From Hyphomicrobiales bacterium (GTDB lineage: Bacteria > Pseudomonadota > Alphaproteobacteria > Rhizobiales > Rhizobiaceae), in assembly GCA_017305925.1 (NCBI GenBank), contig JAFKJW010000186.1, forward strand, positions 1 through 51,304: DNA of 51,304 nucleotides, written 5' to 3'. The translations under genes and the position numbers were made by a program. Under the pieces are notes generated by a model that worked only from the letters and a program-made list of their open reading frames with translations, had not been told where the DNA came from and did not search any database. Within the stretch, counting starts at the first letter, position 1. Each line of letters begins with the position of its first letter. This document shows positions 18,684 to 26,241 of the stretch, one piece after another.

Positions 18684-19115
18684 TCAATTCAGATTGATCG
18701 AACCGCCGCGAATGCGCTGCGCGCCGCTGGCGTGGCTTGTGATGTGGCCGCCGCGAATGGTGATGCGGCCGTCGCTGTCCATGATGATCGTCGCCTTGCC
18801 GCAACGCAACTCGAGTCGGTCCTCGGCGTCGATTCGAACATGATTGCCGTCCCGCACGACGTGCGGGACCGCGGCCGAGGGGCGCACGGGATCGACGATT
18901 CGACCGACGATAAGCGGCTTGCGGGCATTGCCGTCTTGAAACAGCAGCGCCACCTCGCAGCCGATCATGTCCTGCGTAAGTTCGCAAAGGCTTCGCGCGG
19001 GAACGGCAACCTCTTCCGGGTTGCCGGGAAACACGACCAGCGGCGCCGCCGCCTCGCCGAAGCCCAGAAAGGCCCCGATCACCACGCCCTCGATGCGGTC
19101 CGCGACCCTGTTCAT
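18684..19115 (-). CDS. DUF6484 domain protein, VgrG-associated
   Basis: A 143-residue protein. Residues about 8-75 resemble the DUF6484 domain (GVVIGAFLGFGEAAAPLVVF, then EVALLFQDGNARKPLIVGRI), a small beta domain resembling the VgrG/gp5 OB region. The C-terminal half is rich in short strands (IDAEDRLELRCGKATIIMD; GRITIRGGHI), like the tail of VgrG. I chose the ATG at 19115 because GAGGA lies 7 bases upstream; a TTG at 19127 overlapping the vgrG stop is the alternative. It lies between vgrG and the HEAT gene. It may dock cargo on the VgrG needle; the function is unproven. Confidence 0.7.
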   Translation of the reverse strand: MNRVADRIEGVVIGAFLGFGEAAAPLVVFPGNPEEVAVPARSLCELTQDMIGCEVALLFQDGNARKPLIVGRIVDPVRPSAAVPHVVRDGNHVRIDAEDRLELRCGKATIIMDSDGRITIRGGHITSHASGAQRIRGGSINLN

Positions 19116-19123
19116 CGCCGTCC

Positions 19124-21454
19124 TCAATTCTGGTTGATCTTCGGGCCCGTGATGATGACATCGCTGGATGCCTTCACGTTGATCTTGCCCGAGCCCTTTA
19201 TCGTGATGTCCTTGCCTTCGATGATGATGGTGCCGTCCTTCTTCATATGAAGCTTGGCGCTGCCCGTCTCCAGCGTTATCGCGTCCTTGGCCTTGATCGT
19301 CATGGTCTTGCCGACCTCGATGACGCCGGATTCGCCGATGTCGGTCTTGCTGCCCTTTGCAATCTTGAGGATATGTCCTCCGCCGACGTCGGTCGCGTCG
19401 TTGGACTTGATGGTGGCGGTGCGGCTCGCCCCGATATCAAAACCCTGCGCCGAGGCAACTTTGACCGATTGGCTTGCGCCGATGCTTACCGTCTGATTGG
19501 CGGCAATCTTCCAGTCGTCGCTGGCCCCGATCGAGTGGCTCTGCCCGGCCCCCACCGTCACCGATCTACTTGCCCCGATCGTATTCGTCTGCACCAATCC
19601 GACCGTGCGGGTCTCCGCAGCCCCCACGCTGTCTATGCGCGCCGCGCCGACGGTGATCGTCTGGACCGCCCCGACCGTCTGCGTGTGCGCGATGGCAATT
19701 GTCTCCGTCGAGTTCGAGCCGATACTGATCGTCTCGTTCGAGCCCACCGTCAACGAGCGGTTGGCCCCCACCGTCTCGGTGTCGTTCGCGCCGATGTCGG
19801 TCGTCTGGTTGACGCCGATCTTCACCGTCTTGTTGTTGCCGACGTCCTCGTCGAGGTTCACGCCCACAGAGTGTGTCGCGTTGTTGTCGATGCGGTCATG
19901 CTGGTCGTGCTGCACCAGCTTGGTGCGGTCGTTCTTGATGAGGAGGTTGTGGTCCTTCTGGGCCTGGAAATTGACCAGCTCGGAGCCGGCCTTGTCCTCG
20001 AACATCAGCTCGTTGTAACCACCCCCGCCTTTCGATGAGTTGGACTTCCAGCCCGACTTCGTCGCCTCGCCGGGTAGGCCGTAAGGCGGCATCTGCGCGG
20101 CGTTGTAGACGCGGCCCGTGATGATCGGCCGGTCCGGATCGCCCTCGATGAAGTCGACGATCACCTCCTGGCCGATGCGCGGGATCTGGATGAAGCCCCA
20201 GCCGCTGCCGGCCCAGGTCTGCGAGACGCGCACGAAGCAGGAGCTGTTCTGGTCCTTCTTGCCCTTGCGGTCCCAGTGGAACTGCACCTTCACGCGCGCA
20301 TATTTGTCGGTGAAGATTTCTTCGCCCGACGGGCCGACGACGGTCGCGGTCTGCGGGCCGCGCATGATCGGCCGCGGGGTGAGCCGCTGCGGACGATAGG
20401 GAATGGCGGTCGGGGCCAGCCCGAGCACGATCTTGAAGGTGTCGCCCTCGGTGGCGACGTCGGTCGCGTAACCGGGATCGAGCAGGCGGTATTCTGCGCT
20501 GAGGACCAGATATTCCTGATTCTGGTCGTCGCGCGGAAAATTGTCGAGCTTGAACGTGCAGCCGGAAAAAAGGCCGCGTACCGTTCCGACGGCGGAGACA
20601 TAACGGTGCGGCGCCTGGATCTCCTCGCGGCGGATGGCGGCGAGCGCATCGCCGCGCCCGACATCGAGATGCGCGCCGGGGTGCCGGTAATTCTCGCCCG
20701 AAGCCTGCTTGTGGCTGAAGGCCTGATCGGACTTCGCCATCAGGTCGGCGCCCGGCTTCTCGAAATCGTAGTCGGTGTGCGCATAGGCGCCCGGCTGCAC
20801 GAGGCTGCCGGGGATCCAGTCGTTGATGTATTCGCTGTCGCGCCGCGTCGCCTCGCCTTCCACATTGTAGAGGACGGTTTCGTATTTCGGTGCCGGCTTC
20901 AGCTTGCTCATCGCGTCGACGAGCACCAGCGTGTGCTTGCCCTCGCCATGCTCGAAGAAATAGAAGATGCCCTCATGCTCCAGCAGGCGCTGCACGAAGT
21001 CCAGGTCGGACTCGTCATACTGCACGCAATATTCGCGCGTCGGGTAGGAGCCCTGCAGCCGCTTCTCGAATTTCGCGTCGGGATATTTGGAGAAGATGTC
21101 CTCCACGATGTCGACGACGCTCATGTTCTGGAAGATGCGGCAGTCATAGGTGTTGCCGAGGAACCAGAGCCACGGCCTCACCGTCGCTTCGTAATAGGCG
21201 CGGCGGTCCTCGATGCGGGTCAGCCGGAAGCCGGCGATCTGCCCGCTGAACCAGCGCTTGGGGTCCGCCTCGCCCTCGATCGATACGGTCCCGCCGAGCA
21301 TCTTGAGCGGATCGATATCGGCATTGCCGCTGACGAAGCCGACCGTGTAGGCGAAGCAGCGGCTGATCTCGTCACGTCCGGCAAGATGCGTGAACGTCAG
21401 GACGCTCGCGTCGCCAAGCGGCGTCGTGACGGTCGTCGCGCGATCAATGCCCAT
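19124..21454 (-). CDS. vgrG: T6SS spike protein VgrG (TssI)
   Basis: A 776-residue VgrG, the trimeric spike at the tip of the Hcp tube. The gp27-like part covers about residues 1-380 (YCVQYDESDLDFVQRLLEHE; GIFYFFEHGEGKHTLV). The gp5 OB-fold region follows (VKVQFHWDRKGKKDQNSSCF; QTWAGSGWGFIQIPRIGQEV; EGDPDRPIITGRVYNAAQMP). From about residue 523 a long run of eight-residue repeats forms the gp5-type beta-helix needle. No enzymatic C-terminal extension is visible, so cargo should ride on the DUF4150 tip or DUF6484 partner. The ATG at 21454 has AGGAGAGG eight bases upstream; the open frame extends further but is not family-like. It is the first gene of a minus-strand operon and diverges from the second FHA gene. 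Confidence 0.95.
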   Translation of the reverse strand: MGIDRATTVTTPLGDASVLTFTHLAGRDEISRCFAYTVGFVSGNADIDPLKMLGGTVSIEGEADPKRWFSGQIAGFRLTRIEDRRAYYEATVRPWLWFLGNTYDCRIFQNMSVVDIVEDIFSKYPDAKFEKRLQGSYPTREYCVQYDESDLDFVQRLLEHEGIFYFFEHGEGKHTLVLVDAMSKLKPAPKYETVLYNVEGEATRRDSEYINDWIPGSLVQPGAYAHTDYDFEKPGADLMAKSDQAFSHKQASGENYRHPGAHLDVGRGDALAAIRREEIQAPHRYVSAVGTVRGLFSGCTFKLDNFPRDDQNQEYLVLSAEYRLLDPGYATDVATEGDTFKIVLGLAPTAIPYRPQRLTPRPIMRGPQTATVVGPSGEEIFTDKYARVKVQFHWDRKGKKDQNSSCFVRVSQTWAGSGWGFIQIPRIGQEVIVDFIEGDPDRPIITGRVYNAAQMPPYGLPGEATKSGWKSNSSKGGGGYNELMFEDKAGSELVNFQAQKDHNLLIKNDRTKLVQHDQHDRIDNNATHSVGVNLDEDVGNNKTVKIGVNQTTDIGANDTETVGANRSLTVGSNETISIGSNSTETIAIAHTQTVGAVQTITVGAARIDSVGAAETRTVGLVQTNTIGASRSVTVGAGQSHSIGASDDWKIAANQTVSIGASQSVKVASAQGFDIGASRTATIKSNDATDVGGGHILKIAKGSKTDIGESGVIEVGKTMTIKAKDAITLETGSAKLHMKKDGTIIIEGKDITIKGSGKINVKASSDVIITGPKINQN
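19145..19888 (-). repeat. Octapeptide repeat region in VgrG (beta-helix needle)
   Basis: Translated on the minus strand, residues from about 523 fall into about 30 consecutive eight-residue units, most ending in a Val or Ile and starting with Gly (GANDTETV, GANRSLTV, GSNETISI, GAVQTITV, GASRSVTV). This is the repeat class of the T4 gp5 C-terminal triple-stranded beta-helix. At DNA level the 24-base units are diverged, so it is a protein repeat, not a DNA array. Confidence 0.85.
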
Positions 21455-21628
21455 GGAGCATGCCTCTCCTGCGCGGGAGTCTGCGATGACGCGACGGTAG
21501 CACAGGTTCGTGTAAGGCCAAAGCCGGTACGCGGGTGTCATGCTCTCTGAAAATCGGTCGTCCGGCCGGGCTGGTTCTGGTATGGAGGCGGGATCGGGAT
21601 TGCCCCGCAACGACTGCCACGAAAGCGC
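21455..21628. other. Divergent intergenic region between vgrG and the second FHA gene
   Basis: This 174-base gap should hold promoters for both the vgrG operon (minus) and the FHA gene (plus). Apart from the vgrG ribosome site I see no convincing -35/-10 pair or inverted repeat in it. Confidence 0.5.
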
Positions 21629-22636
21629 ATGCTCATCAGGTTGCAGATCAGCAATGTCGAGGTCGCCGGGCCGGATGTCGCGCTCGTCTACCGCGCGCGC
21701 GAGAAGGGCTTCGAGATCGGGCGCGAGGGACGCGACTGGACCCTGCCGGATCCAGACAAGGTCATTTCCGGCCGCCACTGCGAGGTGCGCTACGAGGCCG
21801 GCGCGTTCTGGCTCCATGACGTGTCACGCAACGGCACCTTCGTCAACGGCTCCAGCCAGCGCCTGACGGCTCCGCACAGATTGCGCAAGGGCGACCGCCT
21901 GCGGATCGGGCGCTATCTCATCGGCGTCTCGGTGGACGGCGGCATGGCCGAGCCGTCGCAAATCGCCGCCGCCGAGGAGGTGCCGCAGCCATCCGCGGTC
22001 GGTGAGCGCTCTCCCGTTCCTGCGCATCCTTTCCACCCCCCGCCGCAGGAAGGCGCGGCCGGCGCCGGCGGGGAGACCTTCCTGCGCAGGCTGGCGGAGG
22101 CGGCCGGAATCCCGCCGCAGCTCCTGCTCCAGCGTGACCCGGACGAGGTTGCCGGCGAGGTCGGCGCGATCCTGCGCACGATGGTCGAGCAGCTGTCGCT
22201 CCTGCTGAAAGCGCGCGCGTCGGCGAAGGTGCTGGCGAAAAACGCCAACCGCACCATGATCAATGTCGAGGACAACAATCCGCTCAAGTTCATTCCCGGC
22301 ACGGACGAGATGCTGGAGATCATGTTCGCGCGCCGCCGCACCGGCTACATGGATGCGCGCCGCAGCGTGGAGGACGCCTTCGCCGACCTGAAGACGCATG
22401 AATTCGCGACCTATTCGGCCATGCAGACGGCGCTGGCGCGCATGCTGGACGACCTCTCGCCGGAGGCGATCGAGCGGAAGGTTCCGCCATCGTCCTTCGG
22501 CTCCAGGAAGGCGAAGGCATGGGATCTGCTGGCTGCCACCTGGGAGTCCAGGGAGCGCGCCCATGAGAACGGCATGCTGGACGTTTTCCTGGCCTATTTC
22601 AGCGAGGCCTATGCGAAGGCGGCGAAGCCGAAATAG
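21629..22636 (+). CDS. T6SS-associated FHA-domain protein, copy 2 (TagH-like)
   Basis: A 335-residue TagH-type protein. The FHA domain covers about residues 1-105 and keeps the canonical binding residues (FEIGREGRDW, SGRHCEVR, SRNGTFVNG). A short Pro-rich linker (about 110-145) leads to the C-terminal TagH domain (FLRRLAEAAGIPPQLLLQ; EDNNPLKFIPGTDEMLEIMF; SFGSRKAKAWDLLAATWESR). It is a diverged paralogue of the 4874-6373 protein with a much shorter linker and an intact phosphothreonine-binding loop. It is transcribed away from vgrG and is the last T6SS gene on this side. It may recognise a different partner, or replace the first copy where phosphopeptide binding is needed; both ideas are inference. 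Confidence 0.85.
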   Translation: MLIRLQISNVEVAGPDVALVYRAREKGFEIGREGRDWTLPDPDKVISGRHCEVRYEAGAFWLHDVSRNGTFVNGSSQRLTAPHRLRKGDRLRIGRYLIGVSVDGGMAEPSQIAAAEEVPQPSAVGERSPVPAHPFHPPPQEGAAGAGGETFLRRLAEAAGIPPQLLLQRDPDEVAGEVGAILRTMVEQLSLLLKARASAKVLAKNANRTMINVEDNNPLKFIPGTDEMLEIMFARRRTGYMDARRSVEDAFADLKTHEFATYSAMQTALARMLDDLSPEAIERKVPPSSFGSRKAKAWDLLAATWESRERAHENGMLDVFLAYFSEAYAKAAKPK

Positions 22637-22741
22637 CCGGGACGGACGCTTGGCCGCGCGCACCCCGCTTGCCCTGCGGCGCGATGCGTGTATCCCTTCG
22701 GTAACCCGGCGCCGAAAGCCGATCCAGCAGGACGAACAGAC

Positions 22742-24001
22742 ATGGCCGAGCAGATATTCGCGTCCGATGCGCCGGGAGACTGGCGCCGGCTTCCGGCGCA
22801 TCGCCGATGGCTCGCCGGGCAGGCCGACGCGCTGTTCGATTTCTTCCAGTACCGCGCCTTCAACCCGCAAGGCGGCTTCTTCGACCTCGACCGGCAAGGC
22901 CGGCCGCTCGACGCCAGCAATCCGGTGCGGCCGATCCACACCACGGCGCGCATGGTCCATTGCTTCGTCGCGGGCAGCCTGCTCGGGCGGCCGGGCTCGG
23001 ACCGGATCGTCGACCACGGCCTGCGATACCTTTGGGAAGCGCATCGCGACCGGAAGAACGGCGGCTATTACTGGTCGATGGAGAATGACGGCCCGCGCGA
23101 CGCCACCAAGCAGGGCTACGGCCATGCCTTCGTGCTGCTCGCGGCCTCGGGCGGCAGGCTGCTCGGCCATCCGCTTGCCGACAGGATGCTGGCGGACGTG
23201 ACGGAGATCCTGGAAAGCCGCTTCTGGGAAGAGGAGCACGGCGCCATCGCCGAGGAGTTCAACGCCGACTGGACGGCCTTTTCGGACTATCGCGGCCAGA
23301 ATTCGAACATGCATCTGACGGAAGCGCTGATGGCGGCCTTCGAGGCGACCGGCCAGCGCTCCTATCTGGAGAAGGCGGAGCGCATCGCCGACCTCATCAT
23401 CCGCCGCCATGCCGGCGAGAACGGCTTCCGCGTCGCCGAGCATTTCGACGCGCGCTGGACGCTCGACAAGGACTACAAGGCCGTCAACGAGATGTTCCGC
23501 CCCTCCGGCACGACGCCCGGCCACTGGCTCGAATGGGCCCGCCTCGTCCTCCAGCTCTGGGTGCTGGGCGGCAAGGCGCAGGACTGGATGCCGGGCGCCG
23601 CGAAGGAATTGTTCCGCCGCTCCGTCGAGCTGGGCTGGGACCGGGAAAAGGGCGGCTTCTTCTATACGCTCGACTGGAGCGACCGCCCGGCCATGCGCGA
23701 CAAGCTCTGGTGGCCCGCCTGCGAGGCGATCGGTGCGGCGAGCTTCCTGCTCGACCATGGGGCCGAGCCTTCCCACGAGGAATGGTACCGCCGCATCTGG
23801 AACCTCGTCGCCGACCATCACCTCGACCGCGAGCATGGCGGCTGGCACGAGCAGCTCACCGAGGATCTGCGGCCGGCCCACACGCTGTTCGCCGGCAAGG
23901 CCGATATCTACCACGCCCTGCAGGCCTGCCTGATCCCGCTCTATCCGGCGACGGGCAGCCTGACCAAGGCCATCCGGGAAAGCGCGCAGTCCTCGGCATG
24001 A
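22742..24001 (+). CDS. AGE-family sugar epimerase/isomerase (YihS-like)
   Basis: A 419-residue protein of the N-acylglucosamine 2-epimerase/aldose-ketose isomerase family, an (alpha/alpha)6 barrel. Family features are IHTTARMVHCF near residues 61-71, GGYYWSMENDG, KQGYGHAFVLLAASG, EEFNADWTAFSDYRGQNSNM with HLTEALMAAFEATG, PGHWLEWARLVLQLW, and the late AGKADIYHALQACLIPLYP. Several His residues lie where YihS-type enzymes place catalytic ones. Likely reactions are mannose-fructose or sulfoquinovose-type isomerisation; the substrate is not readable. The ATG at 22742 lies 105 bases after the FHA gene. The SDR gene starts 99 bases downstream and may be co-transcribed. Not T6SS-related. Confidence 0.85.
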   Translation: MAEQIFASDAPGDWRRLPAHRRWLAGQADALFDFFQYRAFNPQGGFFDLDRQGRPLDASNPVRPIHTTARMVHCFVAGSLLGRPGSDRIVDHGLRYLWEAHRDRKNGGYYWSMENDGPRDATKQGYGHAFVLLAASGGRLLGHPLADRMLADVTEILESRFWEEEHGAIAEEFNADWTAFSDYRGQNSNMHLTEALMAAFEATGQRSYLEKAERIADLIIRRHAGENGFRVAEHFDARWTLDKDYKAVNEMFRPSGTTPGHWLEWARLVLQLWVLGGKAQDWMPGAAKELFRRSVELGWDREKGGFFYTLDWSDRPAMRDKLWWPACEAIGAASFLLDHGAEPSHEEWYRRIWNLVADHHLDREHGGWHEQLTEDLRPAHTLFAGKADIYHALQACLIPLYPATGSLTKAIRESAQSSA

Positions 24002-24100
24002 GGAGCGGGCCGGCTGACGAACACGCGCGCATGTGTTAAGCGCGCTCGTGAATCGGGGCATGGCGGCCGCCTCCTGGCCGCGGAAGGAGAATGACGCATC

Positions 24101-24847
<747 letters not shown>

Positions 24848-24918
24848 TGCCCGCAGCCCGGGCTTCGGGCGCGCGCGGCCAACACATGGCCTCCAGCGCG
24901 GACGCGCCAAAGCCTGGG

Positions 24919-24949
24919 GGCGCCGGCTTGGCTTGTTCGGGCCGGCGCC
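24919..24949. repeat. Strong inverted repeat (9-base arms)
   Basis: GGCGCCGGC at 24919-24927 pairs perfectly with GCCGGCGCC at 24941-24949 around a 13-base loop. No T-run follows, so it is not a standard intrinsic terminator. It could still end or stabilise the SDR transcript, or be an interspersed repeat; only one copy was noticed here. Confidence 0.6.
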
Positions 24950-25325
24950 GGCAATGACGGCCCGCGGACGGTGCCCTGAGCACCGGCCGGAGAAGCGCAT
25001 CCGGCGCCTCGGCTCGGCGCGCCCGCTCCCTGGCTGCTTCTTCGTCACCGGCAGCGCCCAGCCTGTAATCCGCGGTCGCACGCTCGGCTAATTTCGGAAA
25101 TTGGATATCCCGGTTTTGGGATGTCACGGTGGCTTCGGACGGCGCCGATATCCTGAAGCGGTTGTCCGGCGTCAAGCCTGGGCCGGCGGCTTTCCCGTCG
25201 GCATGCTTCGCGCGACCGTGAAAATCCAGCCCTTGGCCGCTTGGTCCACGAGAACTTACCGATCTCCGAAAGGTAGCGCGATGAACGCTATTGACACATG
25301 TCCAAAGCTATCGCACGTTTGAAAT

Positions 25326-25344
25326 TGTCCACAGTCTACTGTGG
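25326..25344 (+). promoter_or_regulatory. Putative GntR operator upstream of the regulator gene
   Basis: TGTCCACAGTCTACTGTGG contains the perfect inverted repeat CCACAGT-CT-ACTGTGG with a central GT-N2-AC, the core expected for FadR-subfamily GntR regulators. It differs at only three positions from the site at 33503-33521. It begins 35 bases after the start of a TTGACA box at 25291 and lies about 140 bases before the regulator ATG, suggesting autoregulation. Confidence 0.65.
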
Positions 25345-25484
25345 TCATGTTGCAGTTTGGCCTCCCTGGGATGCCCCAGAACGAGGACCGTGCTGGTGTG
25401 GGTCCGGATTTGGAACATTGAATTCGCCAAAGTGCTAAGGGCCTATTGAACAGCAGGTCAGCAGTCGCGGAGCGGGAGTGCGAG

Positions 25485-26225
25485 ATGACAAGTGCAGAAA
25501 GTTCGAGACCGGGTTACTTCGCCCAGGACTACAACGACTCGGATCAGGATTTCGTGGCGCCCGAGAGCTTGGTGGATCGCCTGACCGATATGCTGCGCAA
25601 CGATATAGTTCACGGCAAGATCAAGCCCGGCGAAAAGATCACCGAGGTGACCTTGGCCGAGCGGCTGGGCATCAGCCGCAATCCGATCCGCGAAGCCGTA
25701 CGCCGCCTCGAGGGCACGGGGCTGCTGGTAAATCATCCAAGGCGCGGTCGTTTCGTTCGCGAAATCAGCCGGCAAGAGGCCGACGATATCTTCTTCTTCA
25801 GGTCGAGCATCGAACGCGCGGGTATCGTTCGTGTCGCTGCGATTCGCACGGAGGCGGACATCGAACGGCTTCGCAGCGTGCTTGCCGAAATGCATGCGGC
25901 AGCCCATGCCGGCGATGTGGCGCGCACCATGGAACTGGACGTCTCGTTCCACCGCACGATTTGCGAGATTGCGGGAAGCCGCCGTGCATTGCGCGCTTTC
26001 GACGATATCCATGTCGAGCTGCGCATATTGCTCCGGATGATCGGCTCGAACTTCACCACGCTCGAGCACACGGCGGCCACGCACGAGGTGCTGGTCGACG
26101 CGGTGGTCTCCGGTGACGGCATTCGAGCCGACCGCGCCATGGCCAAGCATATCGACGACGCACACGGCGAGGTCAAAGCGCAGTTCGACCGGGACGAAAA
26201 GCCTTCCCCGGCAAGGGAACAATAA
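25485..26225 (+). CDS. GntR-family transcriptional regulator with FCD domain
   Basis: A 246-residue FadR-subfamily regulator. The winged helix-turn-helix is at about residues 30-97 (IKPGEKITEVTLAERLGISR, then NPIREAVRRLEGTGLL), followed by an all-helical FCD ligand-binding domain (about 105-230) with likely metal- or ligand-contacting His residues in ELDVSFHRTICEIAG, THEVLVDAV and AKHIDDAH. I chose the ATG at 25485 with a GGGAG ribosome site; the frame also allows a TTG at 25446. It lies 16 bases before hyuA, so it is probably in the same operon. FCD regulators generally bind small organic acids; here a pathway intermediate is the likely effector (inference). It is the probable binder of the sites at 25326 and 33503. 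Confidence 0.9.
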   Translation: MTSAESSRPGYFAQDYNDSDQDFVAPESLVDRLTDMLRNDIVHGKIKPGEKITEVTLAERLGISRNPIREAVRRLEGTGLLVNHPRRGRFVREISRQEADDIFFFRSSIERAGIVRVAAIRTEADIERLRSVLAEMHAAAHAGDVARTMELDVSFHRTICEIAGSRRALRAFDDIHVELRILLRMIGSNFTTLEHTAATHEVLVDAVVSGDGIRADRAMAKHIDDAHGEVKAQFDRDEKPSPAREQ

Positions 26226-26241
26226 CGAAGGAAGAGGAAGT

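Larger units (their letters stand above)
24848..25484. other. Gene-free region upstream of the GntR regulator
   Basis: No open frame here looks protein-like. It holds a short hairpin at 24856-24870 (GCCCG, 5-base loop, CGGGC), a larger hairpin at 24919-24949, a TTGACA box at 25291-25296 and an operator-like palindrome at 25326-25344. Base composition drops toward the GntR gene. No clear -10 matches the TTGACA box. Confidence 0.6.

Noticed and set aside
19145-19888. Repeated 24-base units as a CRISPR or tandem DNA array
   Set aside because: The units are diverged at DNA level, lie within the vgrG frame and are explained by an eight-residue protein repeat.
24919-24949. Hairpin as an intrinsic terminator of the SDR gene
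   Set aside because: No T-run follows and it lies about 70 bases downstream; kept only as an inverted repeat.
25446-25484. Upstream TTG start for the GntR regulator
   Set aside because: It adds 13 residues without a good ribosome site, while the ATG at 25485 has GGGAG upstream.
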